Origin: CAZQKL01 sp964593895 [NCBI: uncultured bacterium] | GTDB lineage: Bacteria; DYJV01 | NCBI GenBank assembly: GCA_964593895.1 | Contig: CAZQKL010000048.1 | Span: 1 to 14,932, forward strand | Direction: 5' to 3' | DNA length: 14,932 nucleotides | Shown here: piece after piece, positions 1 to 7,120 of the stretch | Numbering within the stretch: the stretch's first letter is position 1 | How the letters are laid out: the number at the start of each line of letters is the position of its first letter | Position numbers and translations under genes: made by a program | The notes under the pieces: generated by a model | Told to the model about the DNA's origin: nothing | Database searches by the model: none | Seen by the model: only the letters and a program-made list of their open reading frames with translations

Positions 1-1401
1 AGCAAAGACCTTAGGTATTTTATACCCTTTAAGCCGGTTCAAGAATGTATAAATTTTTTAAAAAATTTAAATACAGGTATAATTTTTGACGATGGAGAAA
101 AGTTTGGATGGTGGCCTCATACTTATAAATGGGTTTATGAGAATAAATGGTTATATAATTTTTTTGAAAAAATTAGCCATAGTAAAGAGATAGAACCAGT
201 TACATTTAAGGAATTTTTTAATAATTACAAACCTCGTGGAAGGTGTTATTTGCCAATTGCTTCATATTTTGAAATGGGAGAATGGTCTTTGAACTATGAT
301 GCTCAAAAAGAATTTATAGAATTAATAGATGCTTTAAAGAAAAAATTCAATTTATCTGAAGAGTTAATAGAAAGATATTTTAAAGGAGGAATCTGGAAAA
401 ATTTTTTAACAAAGTATGAAGAAAGCAATAATATTCATAAGAAAATGTTAAAATTATCCAAAATTATTAAAAGAAAAAAATTGCAGGATGAATTTACAGA
501 ATTATTACTTAAATCTCAATTTAATGATTGTTTATGGCATGGAATTTTTGGTGGAATCTACCTTCCATTATTAAGAAACAATGCATATATAGAATTAAAT
601 AAACTTGAAAAAAAATTGTATCTAAAAGGTAAATTAAAATCTAAGGAATTTTCAGATTATAATTGTGATGGTTATGGAGAATTACAATTAAGAAATAAAA
701 ATTTAATGTGCGTAGTTTCTGAAAAACATGGAGCACAAGTTATAGAACTTTCAAGCTTCAAAGATTTTTATAATTATTTAAACACGTTAACAAGGAGGAA
801 AGAAGCTTATCATGACGAAATTTTAGCCTCACCTCCAGTAAACTTACAGGAAAACGAGAAGAAAGCTACAACAATTCATGAGTTAAAATATGTGGTTACA
901 GAAGATATAAAAAAGAGCTTAGAATTTGATGACCATCTAAGATATTCTTTTATTGATTATTTTTGCACAAAGTATGATAGTAAAATAGATTTGGGAAATT
1001 TTAGAGAAAATTTTAAATATAATAAGAGAAAAAATATTTTTGAAAAAACCGGGAAAATAAAAATCTTTAAAAATTTTTTTCCTTTAAAAGTCATAAAAAA
1101 ATATGAATTAAATGAAAATTCACTTTATTGTATTTACGAAATTGAAAATCTTTCATATCTATATTTTGACCTTATTCATTCAGTTGAAATTAATTTATTT
1201 TTTCCTGATGAAAAGAGTGATAGAGTTAAATTAAAGGCTGATAGAGATTTTTCTGAAATTAAATATTCCTTTTATTCTATTTCAAAAAATGAAAAAGAAT
1301 ATGAAAAAACATACCAGGGCACGTGCTTTATTCTAAATTTTCCATTAAAGATAAAACCTAATGAGGTTGATAGAAAAAGAATAGAGATTGAGATAAAATG
1401 A
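1..1401 (+). CDS. GH57 4-alpha-glucanotransferase (amylase-type), C-terminal part; 5' end outside window
   Basis: The reading frame is open from base 1, so the gene starts upstream; 466 residues are visible. The product is a glycoside hydrolase family 57 enzyme, probably a cytoplasmic 4-alpha-glucanotransferase that transfers alpha-1,4-glucan segments in glycogen or maltodextrin metabolism. Near the visible start is DDGEKFGWWP (residues 30-39), the GH57 region with the acid/base aspartate. ASYFEMGEW follows at about residues 86-94. The catalytic nucleophile glutamate must lie upstream of the window. YEESNNIHKKML and the WHGIFGGIYLP segment match the C-terminal domains (DUF1925/DUF1926 type) of Thermococcus litoralis-type glucanotransferases. 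The first in-window ATG-like start (TTG at 250) lies inside the conserved catalytic domain and is not the true start. The stop overlaps the glgA start by 4 bases. An alpha-amylase specificity cannot be excluded from this part alone. Confidence 0.88.
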   Translation, partial: SKDLRYFIPFKPVQECINFLKNLNTGIIFDDGEKFGWWPHTYKWVYENKWLYNFFEKISHSKEIEPVTFKEFFNNYKPRGRCYLPIASYFEMGEWSLNYDAQKEFIELIDALKKKFNLSEELIERYFKGGIWKNFLTKYEESNNIHKKMLKLSKIIKRKKLQDEFTELLLKSQFNDCLWHGIFGGIYLPLLRNNAYIELNKLEKKLYLKGKLKSKEFSDYNCDGYGELQLRNKNLMCVVSEKHGAQVIELSSFKDFYNYLNTLTRRKEAYHDEILASPPVNLQENEKKATTIHELKYVVTEDIKKSLEFDDHLRYSFIDYFCTKYDSKIDLGNFRENFKYNKRKNIFEKTGKIKIFKNFFPLKVIKKYELNENSLYCIYEIENLSYLYFDLIHSVEINLFFPDEKSDRVKLKADRDFSEIKYSFYSISKNEKEYEKTYQGTCFILNFPLKIKPNEVDRKRIEIEIK

Positions 1402-2813
1402 ATGTTGTATTTGTAACTTCAGAAATTTATCCATTTTCAAAAACAGGTGGTCTTGCAGATGTTAGTTATTCTCTACCAAAATTTCTAAAAAAAGAGGGAG
1501 TAAATGTTATTGTATTTACTCCTTTTTATTCAATTATTGATAAAAATAAATTTCAATTTGAAAAAGTTAATGAATTTAAGGTGTTTATTAATAACAATTG
1601 GGAAAAAGGAGAAATTTTTAGATGTTTTATAGATGGTTTTTATGTTTATCTTATCAATAATCAAAAATTTTTCAATACAAATGAAATTTATGAAGATTAC
1701 AATAAGGGATTAAGATTTGGATTTTTCTGTTATGGGGTTCTTAAAGGTTTGAAAAAAATAGGATTTAAACCTGATATAATTCATATCAATGATTGGCAAA
1801 CAGCAATTTTACCAGTTTTATTAAAAGTAAACTATAAAGATGAAACTTTTTTTAAAAATTCAAAGGTAATTTTGACAATACATAATCTTGCATATCAAGG
1901 ATATTTTCCGAAAAATATCCTATATCAACTTGGATTGCCAGACTATCTATTTACTCCTCAATATCTTGAATTTTACAATCAAGTAAACTTTTTAAAAGCA
2001 GGCATTATTTTTTCAGATTTTATAACAACTGTATCTCCAACTTACGCAAAAGAGATTCTTGAGCCTATTGCAGGATGGGGACTTGATGGAGTTTTAAGGA
2101 CAAAAAAAGATAAATTAAAGGGTATTTTAAATGGAATAGATGAAAATCTTTGGAATCCTGAAATAGATAAATATATATGGTATAATTATTCATCAAAAAC
2201 AATTGAATTAAAAGCAAAAAATAAAGGAAAATTGCAAGAATTTTTAAATTTTACTCAAGATGAGGATGTTATATTATTTGGATTTGTTGGAAGGTTAACT
2301 TATCAGAAAGGGTTTGAACTTATTGTTAATGTTTTAGATGAGCTTGTGAAACTTAATGTGCAAGTTATTATTTTAGGAAAAGGTGAAAAATATTATGAAA
2401 ATTTAATAATTGAAAAGGCAGAAAAATACAGTGATAAAATTTCATTGAATTTAAAATTTTCTGAAGAACTTGCTCATAAAATTTACGCTGGGATTGATTT
2501 TCTTTTAATGCCTTCTGTATATGAACCTTGCGGGTTAACTCAAATGATTTCATTAAAATATGGAACTGTGCCAATTGCCAGAAGAGTTGGAGGATTAATA
2601 GATACAATAAACCATAAGGAAACAGGAATTCTTTTTGATGAATTAAGCCTTGATGATTTTTCAAATGCAATTTTAAAGGGAATTGAACTATTTTATCTTA
2701 AAAAAGAAAAGTTAAGAAAAATGAGAATTACTGGAATGAATTTAGATTTTTCATGGGAAAAATCTTGTAAAGAATACATTGAATTATACAGAAATATTTT
2801 AGGAGGGAGCTAA
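1398..2813 (+). CDS. glgA: Glycogen (starch) synthase, GT5 family
   Basis: This cytoplasmic enzyme extends alpha-1,4-glucan chains from ADP- or UDP-glucose. The 471-residue length is normal for bacterial GlgA (about 477). The N-terminus carries KTGGLADV at residues 15-22, the GT5 sugar-nucleotide-binding motif with Lys15. The C-terminal GT-B domain contains GFVGRLTYQKG and the PSVYEPCGLTQ motif with the conserved Glu at residue 376, followed by ARRVGGLIDTI. The ATG sits in an ATGA overlap with the stop of the upstream GH57 gene, so the two are probably translationally coupled and make one glycogen unit. The sugar donor cannot be decided from sequence alone. Confidence 0.96.
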   Translation: MNVVFVTSEIYPFSKTGGLADVSYSLPKFLKKEGVNVIVFTPFYSIIDKNKFQFEKVNEFKVFINNNWEKGEIFRCFIDGFYVYLINNQKFFNTNEIYEDYNKGLRFGFFCYGVLKGLKKIGFKPDIIHINDWQTAILPVLLKVNYKDETFFKNSKVILTIHNLAYQGYFPKNILYQLGLPDYLFTPQYLEFYNQVNFLKAGIIFSDFITTVSPTYAKEILEPIAGWGLDGVLRTKKDKLKGILNGIDENLWNPEIDKYIWYNYSSKTIELKAKNKGKLQEFLNFTQDEDVILFGFVGRLTYQKGFELIVNVLDELVKLNVQVIILGKGEKYYENLIIEKAEKYSDKISLNLKFSEELAHKIYAGIDFLLMPSVYEPCGLTQMISLKYGTVPIARRVGGLIDTINHKETGILFDELSLDDFSNAILKGIELFYLKKEKLRKMRITGMNLDFSWEKSCKEYIELYRNILGGS

Positions 2814-2814
2814 A

Positions 2815-4200
2815 ATGAGTATTAAGGAGCTTGAAAAAGAGTTAAAATTGAAAAAGGAGAGTGCTTGGAAAAAATATAAAGATGATACTACTGAAGTATT
2901 TTCTTTTTGCGAGGATTATAAAAGGTTTCTTGATTTTTCAAAAACAGAAAGAAAAGCTTTTTCATATATTGTTGAAGAAGCAAAAAAGCATGGTTTTAAA
3001 GAATATCCATCAGATGGAGATAAGTTAATTTTTAAAAACAGAAATAAAAGTGTTTGCCTTGTGAAATTAGGTAAATTATCAATTGAAAATGGACTAAAAA
3101 TTATTGTTTCTCATATTGATGCACCAAGACTTGATTTAAAGCAGAATCCTGTATTTGAGGAAGCAAATGTTTGTCTTTTGAGAACTCACTACTATGGAGG
3201 AATAAAAAAATATCATTGGGTGAGCATTCCATTAAGTTTTTATGGCACATTTGTTAAAAAAGATGGAGAAATTATTGATATTGTTATTGGAGAAGATGTT
3301 AATGACCCTGTTTTTACAATAACAGATTTACTCCCACATCTTGCAAAAAAAGTGCAGGGAGAAAAGAAATTAACAGAAGCAATTCCTGGAGAGAAACTTG
3401 TGGTGACATTTGGGGGAATTCCTATTTTTAATGATGAAAATGAAGAGATAAAAGATGCAATAAAATTAAATGTATTAAAGATTTTAAATGATAAGTATGG
3501 ATTAATTGAAGAAGATTTTTTATCTGCTGAAGTTGAGATTGTTCCCGCATTTAAAGCAAGAGATGTAGGAATTGATAGAAGTTTTATTGGTGCTTATGGT
3601 CAGGATGATAGAGTTTGTGCATATACTTCATTAAGGGCAATTCTTGATTGCAGAGAGAATAATTTTACTACAATAGTTTATTTTGCTGACAAAGAGGAAA
3701 TTGGAAGTGATGGTAATACTGGATGTAAAGCAAGGTTTCTTGAATATGTTGTTTCAAAAATAATTGAAAAATCTAATGAATTTTTATTAAAAGAAGTGTT
3801 ATTTAAATCAAAAGCAATTTCAGCAGATGTAAATGGAGCTTTAGACCCAGTTTTTCAAGAAGTGCATGAACCTCAAAATTCAGCAATAATTGGAAATGGG
3901 GTTTGTGTAACAAAATTTACTGGTCATGGAGGAAAATATAGTGCAAATGATGCTCATGCTGAATATATGGGTTATATAAGAAATCTTTTCAATAAAAATG
4001 GAATTATTTGGCAAACTGGTGAACTTGGTAAAGTTGATGAAGGAGGTGGAGGAACTGTTGCAAAATTTCTTGCAGAATATGGAATGGATATAGTTGATTG
4101 CGGTGTTGCTCTTCTTGGAATGCATTCACCTTTTGAAATATCAAGTAAAGTTGATGTTTATGAAACTTATCTTGCATATAAATGTTTTCTTGAAGATTAA
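2815..4200 (+). CDS. M18-family metallo-aminopeptidase
   Basis: A 461-residue cytosolic aminopeptidase of family M18 (aspartyl/leucyl aminopeptidase I type), which removes N-terminal residues from peptides using two metal ions. The expected ligand series is visible: His100 with Asp102 in SHIDAPRLD, Asp264/265 in GQDDRV, the Glu pair 294/295 in DKEEIGSDG, Asp338 in SADVNGALDP, and His437 in GMHSPFE. No signal peptide is present. The ATG begins one base after the glgA stop, and its AGGAGGG ribosome binding site lies inside the last glgA codons (2801-2807), so it is co-transcribed with glgA. There is no obvious metabolic link to glycogen. Which residue it prefers cannot be read from the sequence. 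Confidence 0.93.
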   Translation: MSIKELEKELKLKKESAWKKYKDDTTEVFSFCEDYKRFLDFSKTERKAFSYIVEEAKKHGFKEYPSDGDKLIFKNRNKSVCLVKLGKLSIENGLKIIVSHIDAPRLDLKQNPVFEEANVCLLRTHYYGGIKKYHWVSIPLSFYGTFVKKDGEIIDIVIGEDVNDPVFTITDLLPHLAKKVQGEKKLTEAIPGEKLVVTFGGIPIFNDENEEIKDAIKLNVLKILNDKYGLIEEDFLSAEVEIVPAFKARDVGIDRSFIGAYGQDDRVCAYTSLRAILDCRENNFTTIVYFADKEEIGSDGNTGCKARFLEYVVSKIIEKSNEFLLKEVLFKSKAISADVNGALDPVFQEVHEPQNSAIIGNGVCVTKFTGHGGKYSANDAHAEYMGYIRNLFNKNGIIWQTGELGKVDEGGGGTVAKFLAEYGMDIVDCGVALLGMHSPFEISSKVDVYETYLAYKCFLED

Positions 4201-4271
4201 TTATTGATTTTTTGCTTTTTCAAACTAAATTTGTATTGGATTTGTGACATATTTGACCAGAAGGAGGAGAG
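4201..4271 (+). promoter_or_regulatory. Intergenic region with candidate promoter and strong RBS for cbpA
   Basis: This 71-base gap separates the peptidase gene from cbpA. A candidate -35 TTGATT (4204-4209) is followed after 16 bases by TAAATT (4226-4231), each four of six to consensus. A strong AAGGAGGAGAG ribosome binding site (4261-4271) lies just before the ATG. No GC-rich hairpin terminator is visible for the upstream unit. No CIRCE (TTAGCACTC/GAGTGCTAA) or HAIR-type heat-shock operator is visible either. In such A+T-rich sequence, promoter calls are weak. Confidence 0.3.
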
Positions 4272-5171
4272 ATGCCAAAAAAGGATTATTACGAAATTTT
4301 AGGAGTAAGCAGAAATGCAACTCAAGAGGAAATAAAAAAAGCATATAGAAGACTTGCAAGAAAGTATCATCCTGATGTTAATCCTGGAGATAAACAGGCA
4401 GAAGAAAAGTTTAAAGAGATTCAAGAAGCTTATGAGGTTTTAAGTGACCCTGAAAAAAGAAAAAAGTATGACCAATTTGGGACTGTAGATTTTGAAGGTT
4501 TTGATTTTAGTAATTTTACAGGCGATGGTCATACGTATTATAAAACTTATTCTTTTGATTTTGGAGATTTTTCATCAATTTTTGAAGATTTATTTGGAGG
4601 TGCAAGAAGAAAGAGTAGGCAAGCTTCTGGATTTGATTTTAACATTCCTCAGAAAGGTGCAGATATTGAAGCAGAACTTGAGATAGATTTTATTGATTCT
4701 ATAAAAGGTGGAGAAAAGTTAATTTATGTTAAAGGTTCTCCAATAAAAGTTAAAATTCCTGAAGGGATTAAAGATGGTCAGAAAATTAGACTTGCTGGAA
4801 AAGGTGAACCTGGAATTAATGGTGGACCTAACGGAGACCTTTATATAAAAATTAAAGTTAGAAAAGATAAAAATTATTACAGAGAAGGAGATGACCTTTA
4901 TATAAAAGTTCCTATTTCAATTACAGAAGCATACTTTGGAGGAGTAATTGAAGTAAATACAATTAATGGTAAAATAAAATTAAAATTGCCTCCGAGAACA
5001 AATTCAGGGAAAAAATTTAGAATTAGAGGAAAAGGTGTAAAAAACCCCAAAACACAAGTTAGAGGAGACCTTTATATAGAAACTTATATAGTTTTACCAG
5101 AGGTTGATACTCCACAAATTCAACAGGCAATGGAAATGTTACGAAATGTTATACCTGCACCAAATAGATAA
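4272..5171 (+). CDS. cbpA: J-domain co-chaperone, class B (CbpA/DnaJ-like, no zinc finger)
   Basis: A 299-residue Hsp40. The J domain spans residues 1-70 with the HPD motif at 33-35, which stimulates ATP hydrolysis by DnaK. A Gly/Phe-rich linker follows at about 70-115 (FSNFTG, FEDLFGG), then the two beta-sandwich substrate-binding domains and the C-terminal dimerisation segment, including [21 protein letters not shown]. The four CxxCxGxG zinc repeats of class A DnaJ are absent. That and the length (E. coli CbpA 306) make it CbpA-like. It is followed 15 bases later by a CbpM-like gene, the usual partner. A strong AAGGAGGAG ribosome binding site precedes the ATG. It presumably works with a DnaK encoded elsewhere. 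E. coli CbpA also binds DNA; whether this one does is unknown. Confidence 0.92.
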   Translation: MPKKDYYEILGVSRNATQEEIKKAYRRLARKYHPDVNPGDKQAEEKFKEIQEAYEVLSDPEKRKKYDQFGTVDFEGFDFSNFTGDGHTYYKTYSFDFGDFSSIFEDLFGGARRKSRQASGFDFNIPQKGADIEAELEIDFIDSIKGGEKLIYVKGSPIKVKIPEGIKDGQKIRLAGKGEPGINGGPNGDLYIKIKVRKDKNYYREGDDLYIKVPISITEAYFGGVIEVNTINGKIKLKLPPRTNSGKKFRIRGKGVKNPKTQVRGDLYIETYIVLPEVDTPQIQQAMEMLRNVIPAPNR

Positions 5172-5186
5172 AATGGGAGGTTTTAT

Positions 5187-5567
5187 ATGGTTAAACCCAA
5201 AAAGATTTACTATATAGAGCAGGTTTTAGAAGAAACTTCTATCACTGAGGAGGAGCTTAAATTAATAGAGGAAGAAGGGCTTATTGAAGTAAGAATTGAA
5301 AATAATGTTAGATACTTTTTTGATGAAGATATTGAAAGATTAAAGCTTATAAAAAGATTAAAAGATGAACTTGATATAAATTTACCAGGAATTGATGTTA
5401 TATTAAATTTAAGGAATAAAATTATTGAAATGCAGAATAACTTTTTGTCGTTTATTCAAATGCTTAAAAAGGAACTTGAGAATGAAAAGAAGTATTTAAT
5501 GGAAAAGCAACCTGATGACATACTTTTGAAAAAAGATGGCAAGATAGAACCTTTTAAAAAGGATTAA
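5187..5567 (+). CDS. cbpM: MerR-like chaperone modulator, CbpM family
   Basis: A 126-residue protein with a MerR-like N-terminal fold: YYIEQVLEETSITEEELKLI as the helix-turn-helix region, then RYFFDEDIERLKLIKRLKDEL. The stretch ELDINLPGIDVILNLRNKI resembles the E. coli CbpM segment ELALDWPGIAVALTLMDDI as I remember it, in the same relative position. It lacks the LRYYE signature of DNA-binding MerR regulators. CbpM binds the CbpA J domain and blocks its co-chaperone activity, and the adjacent cbpA gene supports that role here. A charged, Lys/Glu-rich tail (about residues 92-126) extends beyond the short E. coli protein. The start is ATG 5187 behind GGGAGG (5175-5180). The alternative, an HspR-like DNA-binding repressor, is less likely but not excluded. 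Confidence 0.82.
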   Translation: MVKPKKIYYIEQVLEETSITEEELKLIEEEGLIEVRIENNVRYFFDEDIERLKLIKRLKDELDINLPGIDVILNLRNKIIEMQNNFLSFIQMLKKELENEKKYLMEKQPDDILLKKDGKIEPFKKD

Positions 5568-5632
5568 TTTCTTGATTTTCCATTCAAAATATTATAATCA
5601 ACTCACCTCAAAAAAGATTTAGAGGGGGGAAA
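5568..5632 (+). promoter_or_regulatory. Intergenic region with candidate lysS promoter
   Basis: This 65-base gap contains TTGATT (5572-5577) and, 15 bases later, a perfect TATAAT (5593-5598). The spacing is one or two bases short of ideal. The same stretch holds TTGATT and its reverse complement AATCAA (5596-5601), an inverted repeat around the promoter. A purine-rich GAGGGGGGA ribosome binding site (5622-5630) precedes the lysS ATG. This is the most likely promoter of the long lysS-to-lpxA series. No terminator hairpin for the cbpA-cbpM unit is visible. Confidence 0.42.
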
Positions 5633-7120
5633 ATGTCAGAAGAGCAAATTTATAATCAGAGGCTTCAAAAACTTAATGAATTACCAAGAAAATACCCAAA
5701 TGATTTTAAAATAAACTCATACTCAGCTGAATTAAAAGAAAAGTATGGGAAATTGAATGAAGAAGAATTAAGCAAATTAAACAAGAAATTTAAAATTGCT
5801 GGAAGATTGATGAGTATCAGGAATTTTGGTAAAGCTTCTTTTGGAGATATAAAGGATTTTAAAGGTAAAATTCAAGTTTTTTTCTATAAACCTCACTTAA
5901 AAGAGAAATACGATTTTTTTAAAAAATATGTTGATATTGGTGATATATTAGGAATTGAAGGAACTCTTTTTAAAACTAAAACTGGAGAACTTACTATTTT
6001 AATTGATGATTTTGAAATTTTAACAAAGTGTTTGAGACCTTTACCAGAGAAATTCCATGGATTAAAAGATAAAGAATTAAGATACAGACAGAGATATCTT
6101 GATTTAATAATGAATGACAATGTAAAAAAAGTTTTTATATTAAGGTCAGAAATAATTAAATTAATTAGAAAATTTTTTGAAGATAGAGATTTTATTGAAG
6201 TTGAAACTCCTATGATGCATCCAATTCCTGGTGGAGCTTCAGCTCGTCCATTTATTACCCATCATAATGCACTTGATATGAAATTGTATTTAAGAATTGC
6301 ACCAGAGTTGTATCTTAAAAGACTTGTTGTTGGTGGATTTGAAAAAGTTTTTGAAATAAATAGAAATTTTAGGAATGAAGGTATTTCAATTCAGCATAAT
6401 CCTGAATTTACAATGCTTGAATTTTACATGGCTTATGCAACATATCTTGATTTAATGACATTTACTGAAGAATTATTTAATTATTTGCTTAACAATCTTT
6501 TTGGAACAAATAAAATAAATTATCAAGGAGTTGAGCTTAATTTTGAGCCTCCATGGGATCATTTAACTGTAAAAGAAGCAATAATTAAGTATTCAAATGG
6601 ATATGTGGATGATGAAGATAAACTTGATGATATTGAATTTTTGAAAAAATATGCAAAAGAACTTGAAATTGAGCTTAAAGGTAATGAACCAAAAGGAAAA
6701 ATTTTAATGGAAATATTTGAAGAAGTTGCAGAAGAGAAACTAATTCAACCAACTTTTATAACAGATTTTCCTCTTGATGTTTCCCCTCTTGCGAGAAAAA
6801 ATGAGAAAAATCCTGAAATAGTAGATAGATTTGAGCTTTATATTTATGGAAGAGAAATTGCAAATGCATTTAGTGAGTTAAATGACCCAATTGACCAAGA
6901 AAAAAGATTTTTAGAACAGTTAAAACAGCGAGAAAAAGGTGATGATGAAGCTCACAGAATGGATAAAGATTATATAAGAGCATTAGAATATGGTCTTCCT
7001 CCAACTGCAGGTGAAGGTATAGGTATTGATAGGCTTGTAATGATTTTAACAGACCAGCCATCTATAAGAGATGTGATTTTATTTCCTCTTTTGAGACCTG
7101 AGGAGGGTAGAAAGGATTAA
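5633..7120 (+). CDS. lysS: Lysyl-tRNA synthetase, class II
   Basis: A 495-residue cytoplasmic enzyme that charges tRNA-Lys with lysine. The N-terminal OB-fold anticodon-binding domain is seen in GRLMSIRNFGKASFGDIKDF and IGDILGIEGTLFKTKTGEL. The class II catalytic core follows: RYRQRYLDLI, motif 1 around FIEVETPMMHPIPGGASARPF, motif 2 with FEINRNFRNEGI (Arg247), and motif 3 GEGIGIDRL (residues 460-468, Arg467). The ending VILFPLLRPEE is typical of the family. Length is normal, so the gene is intact. Its last bases, GATTAA, overlap the proposed ATT start of the following permease gene, and the AGGAGG for that gene lies within the lysS 3' end. Translation of the two is therefore probably coupled. 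Confidence 0.97.
   Translation: MSEEQIYNQRLQKLNELPRKYPNDFKINSYSAELKEKYGKLNEEELSKLNKKFKIAGRLMSIRNFGKASFGDIKDFKGKIQVFFYKPHLKEKYDFFKKYVDIGDILGIEGTLFKTKTGELTILIDDFEILTKCLRPLPEKFHGLKDKELRYRQRYLDLIMNDNVKKVFILRSEIIKLIRKFFEDRDFIEVETPMMHPIPGGASARPFITHHNALDMKLYLRIAPELYLKRLVVGGFEKVFEINRNFRNEGISIQHNPEFTMLEFYMAYATYLDLMTFTEELFNYLLNNLFGTNKINYQGVELNFEPPWDHLTVKEAIIKYSNGYVDDEDKLDDIEFLKKYAKELEIELKGNEPKGKILMEIFEEVAEEKLIQPTFITDFPLDVSPLARKNEKNPEIVDRFELYIYGREIANAFSELNDPIDQEKRFLEQLKQREKGDDEAHRMDKDYIRALEYGLPPTAGEGIGIDRLVMILTDQPSIRDVILFPLLRPEEGRKD
7101..7118 (+). promoter_or_regulatory. Ribosome binding site and ATT start codon of the Lol permease gene
   Basis: AGGAGGG at 7101-7107 lies inside the end of lysS. It is followed after 8 bases by ATT (7116-7118), in frame with the permease. 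The frame has an in-frame TGA at 7092-7094. Between that stop and the first ATG at 7227 there is no ATG, GTG or TTG. A CTG at 7098 lies upstream of this AGGAGGG rather than after it. The ATT start is inferred from the ribosome binding site and from family length. Confidence 0.6.

Noticed and set aside
4201-4271. CIRCE or HAIR heat-shock operator upstream of the J-protein gene
   Set aside because: No TTAGCACTC/GAGTGCTAA or CTTGAGT/ACTCAAG pair is present. The only inverted repeats are very short and A+T-rich.
4492-4686. Plus-strand open frame inside cbpA in another frame
   Set aside because: The translation is low-complexity Leu/Ile-rich and lies wholly inside the well-supported J-protein gene.
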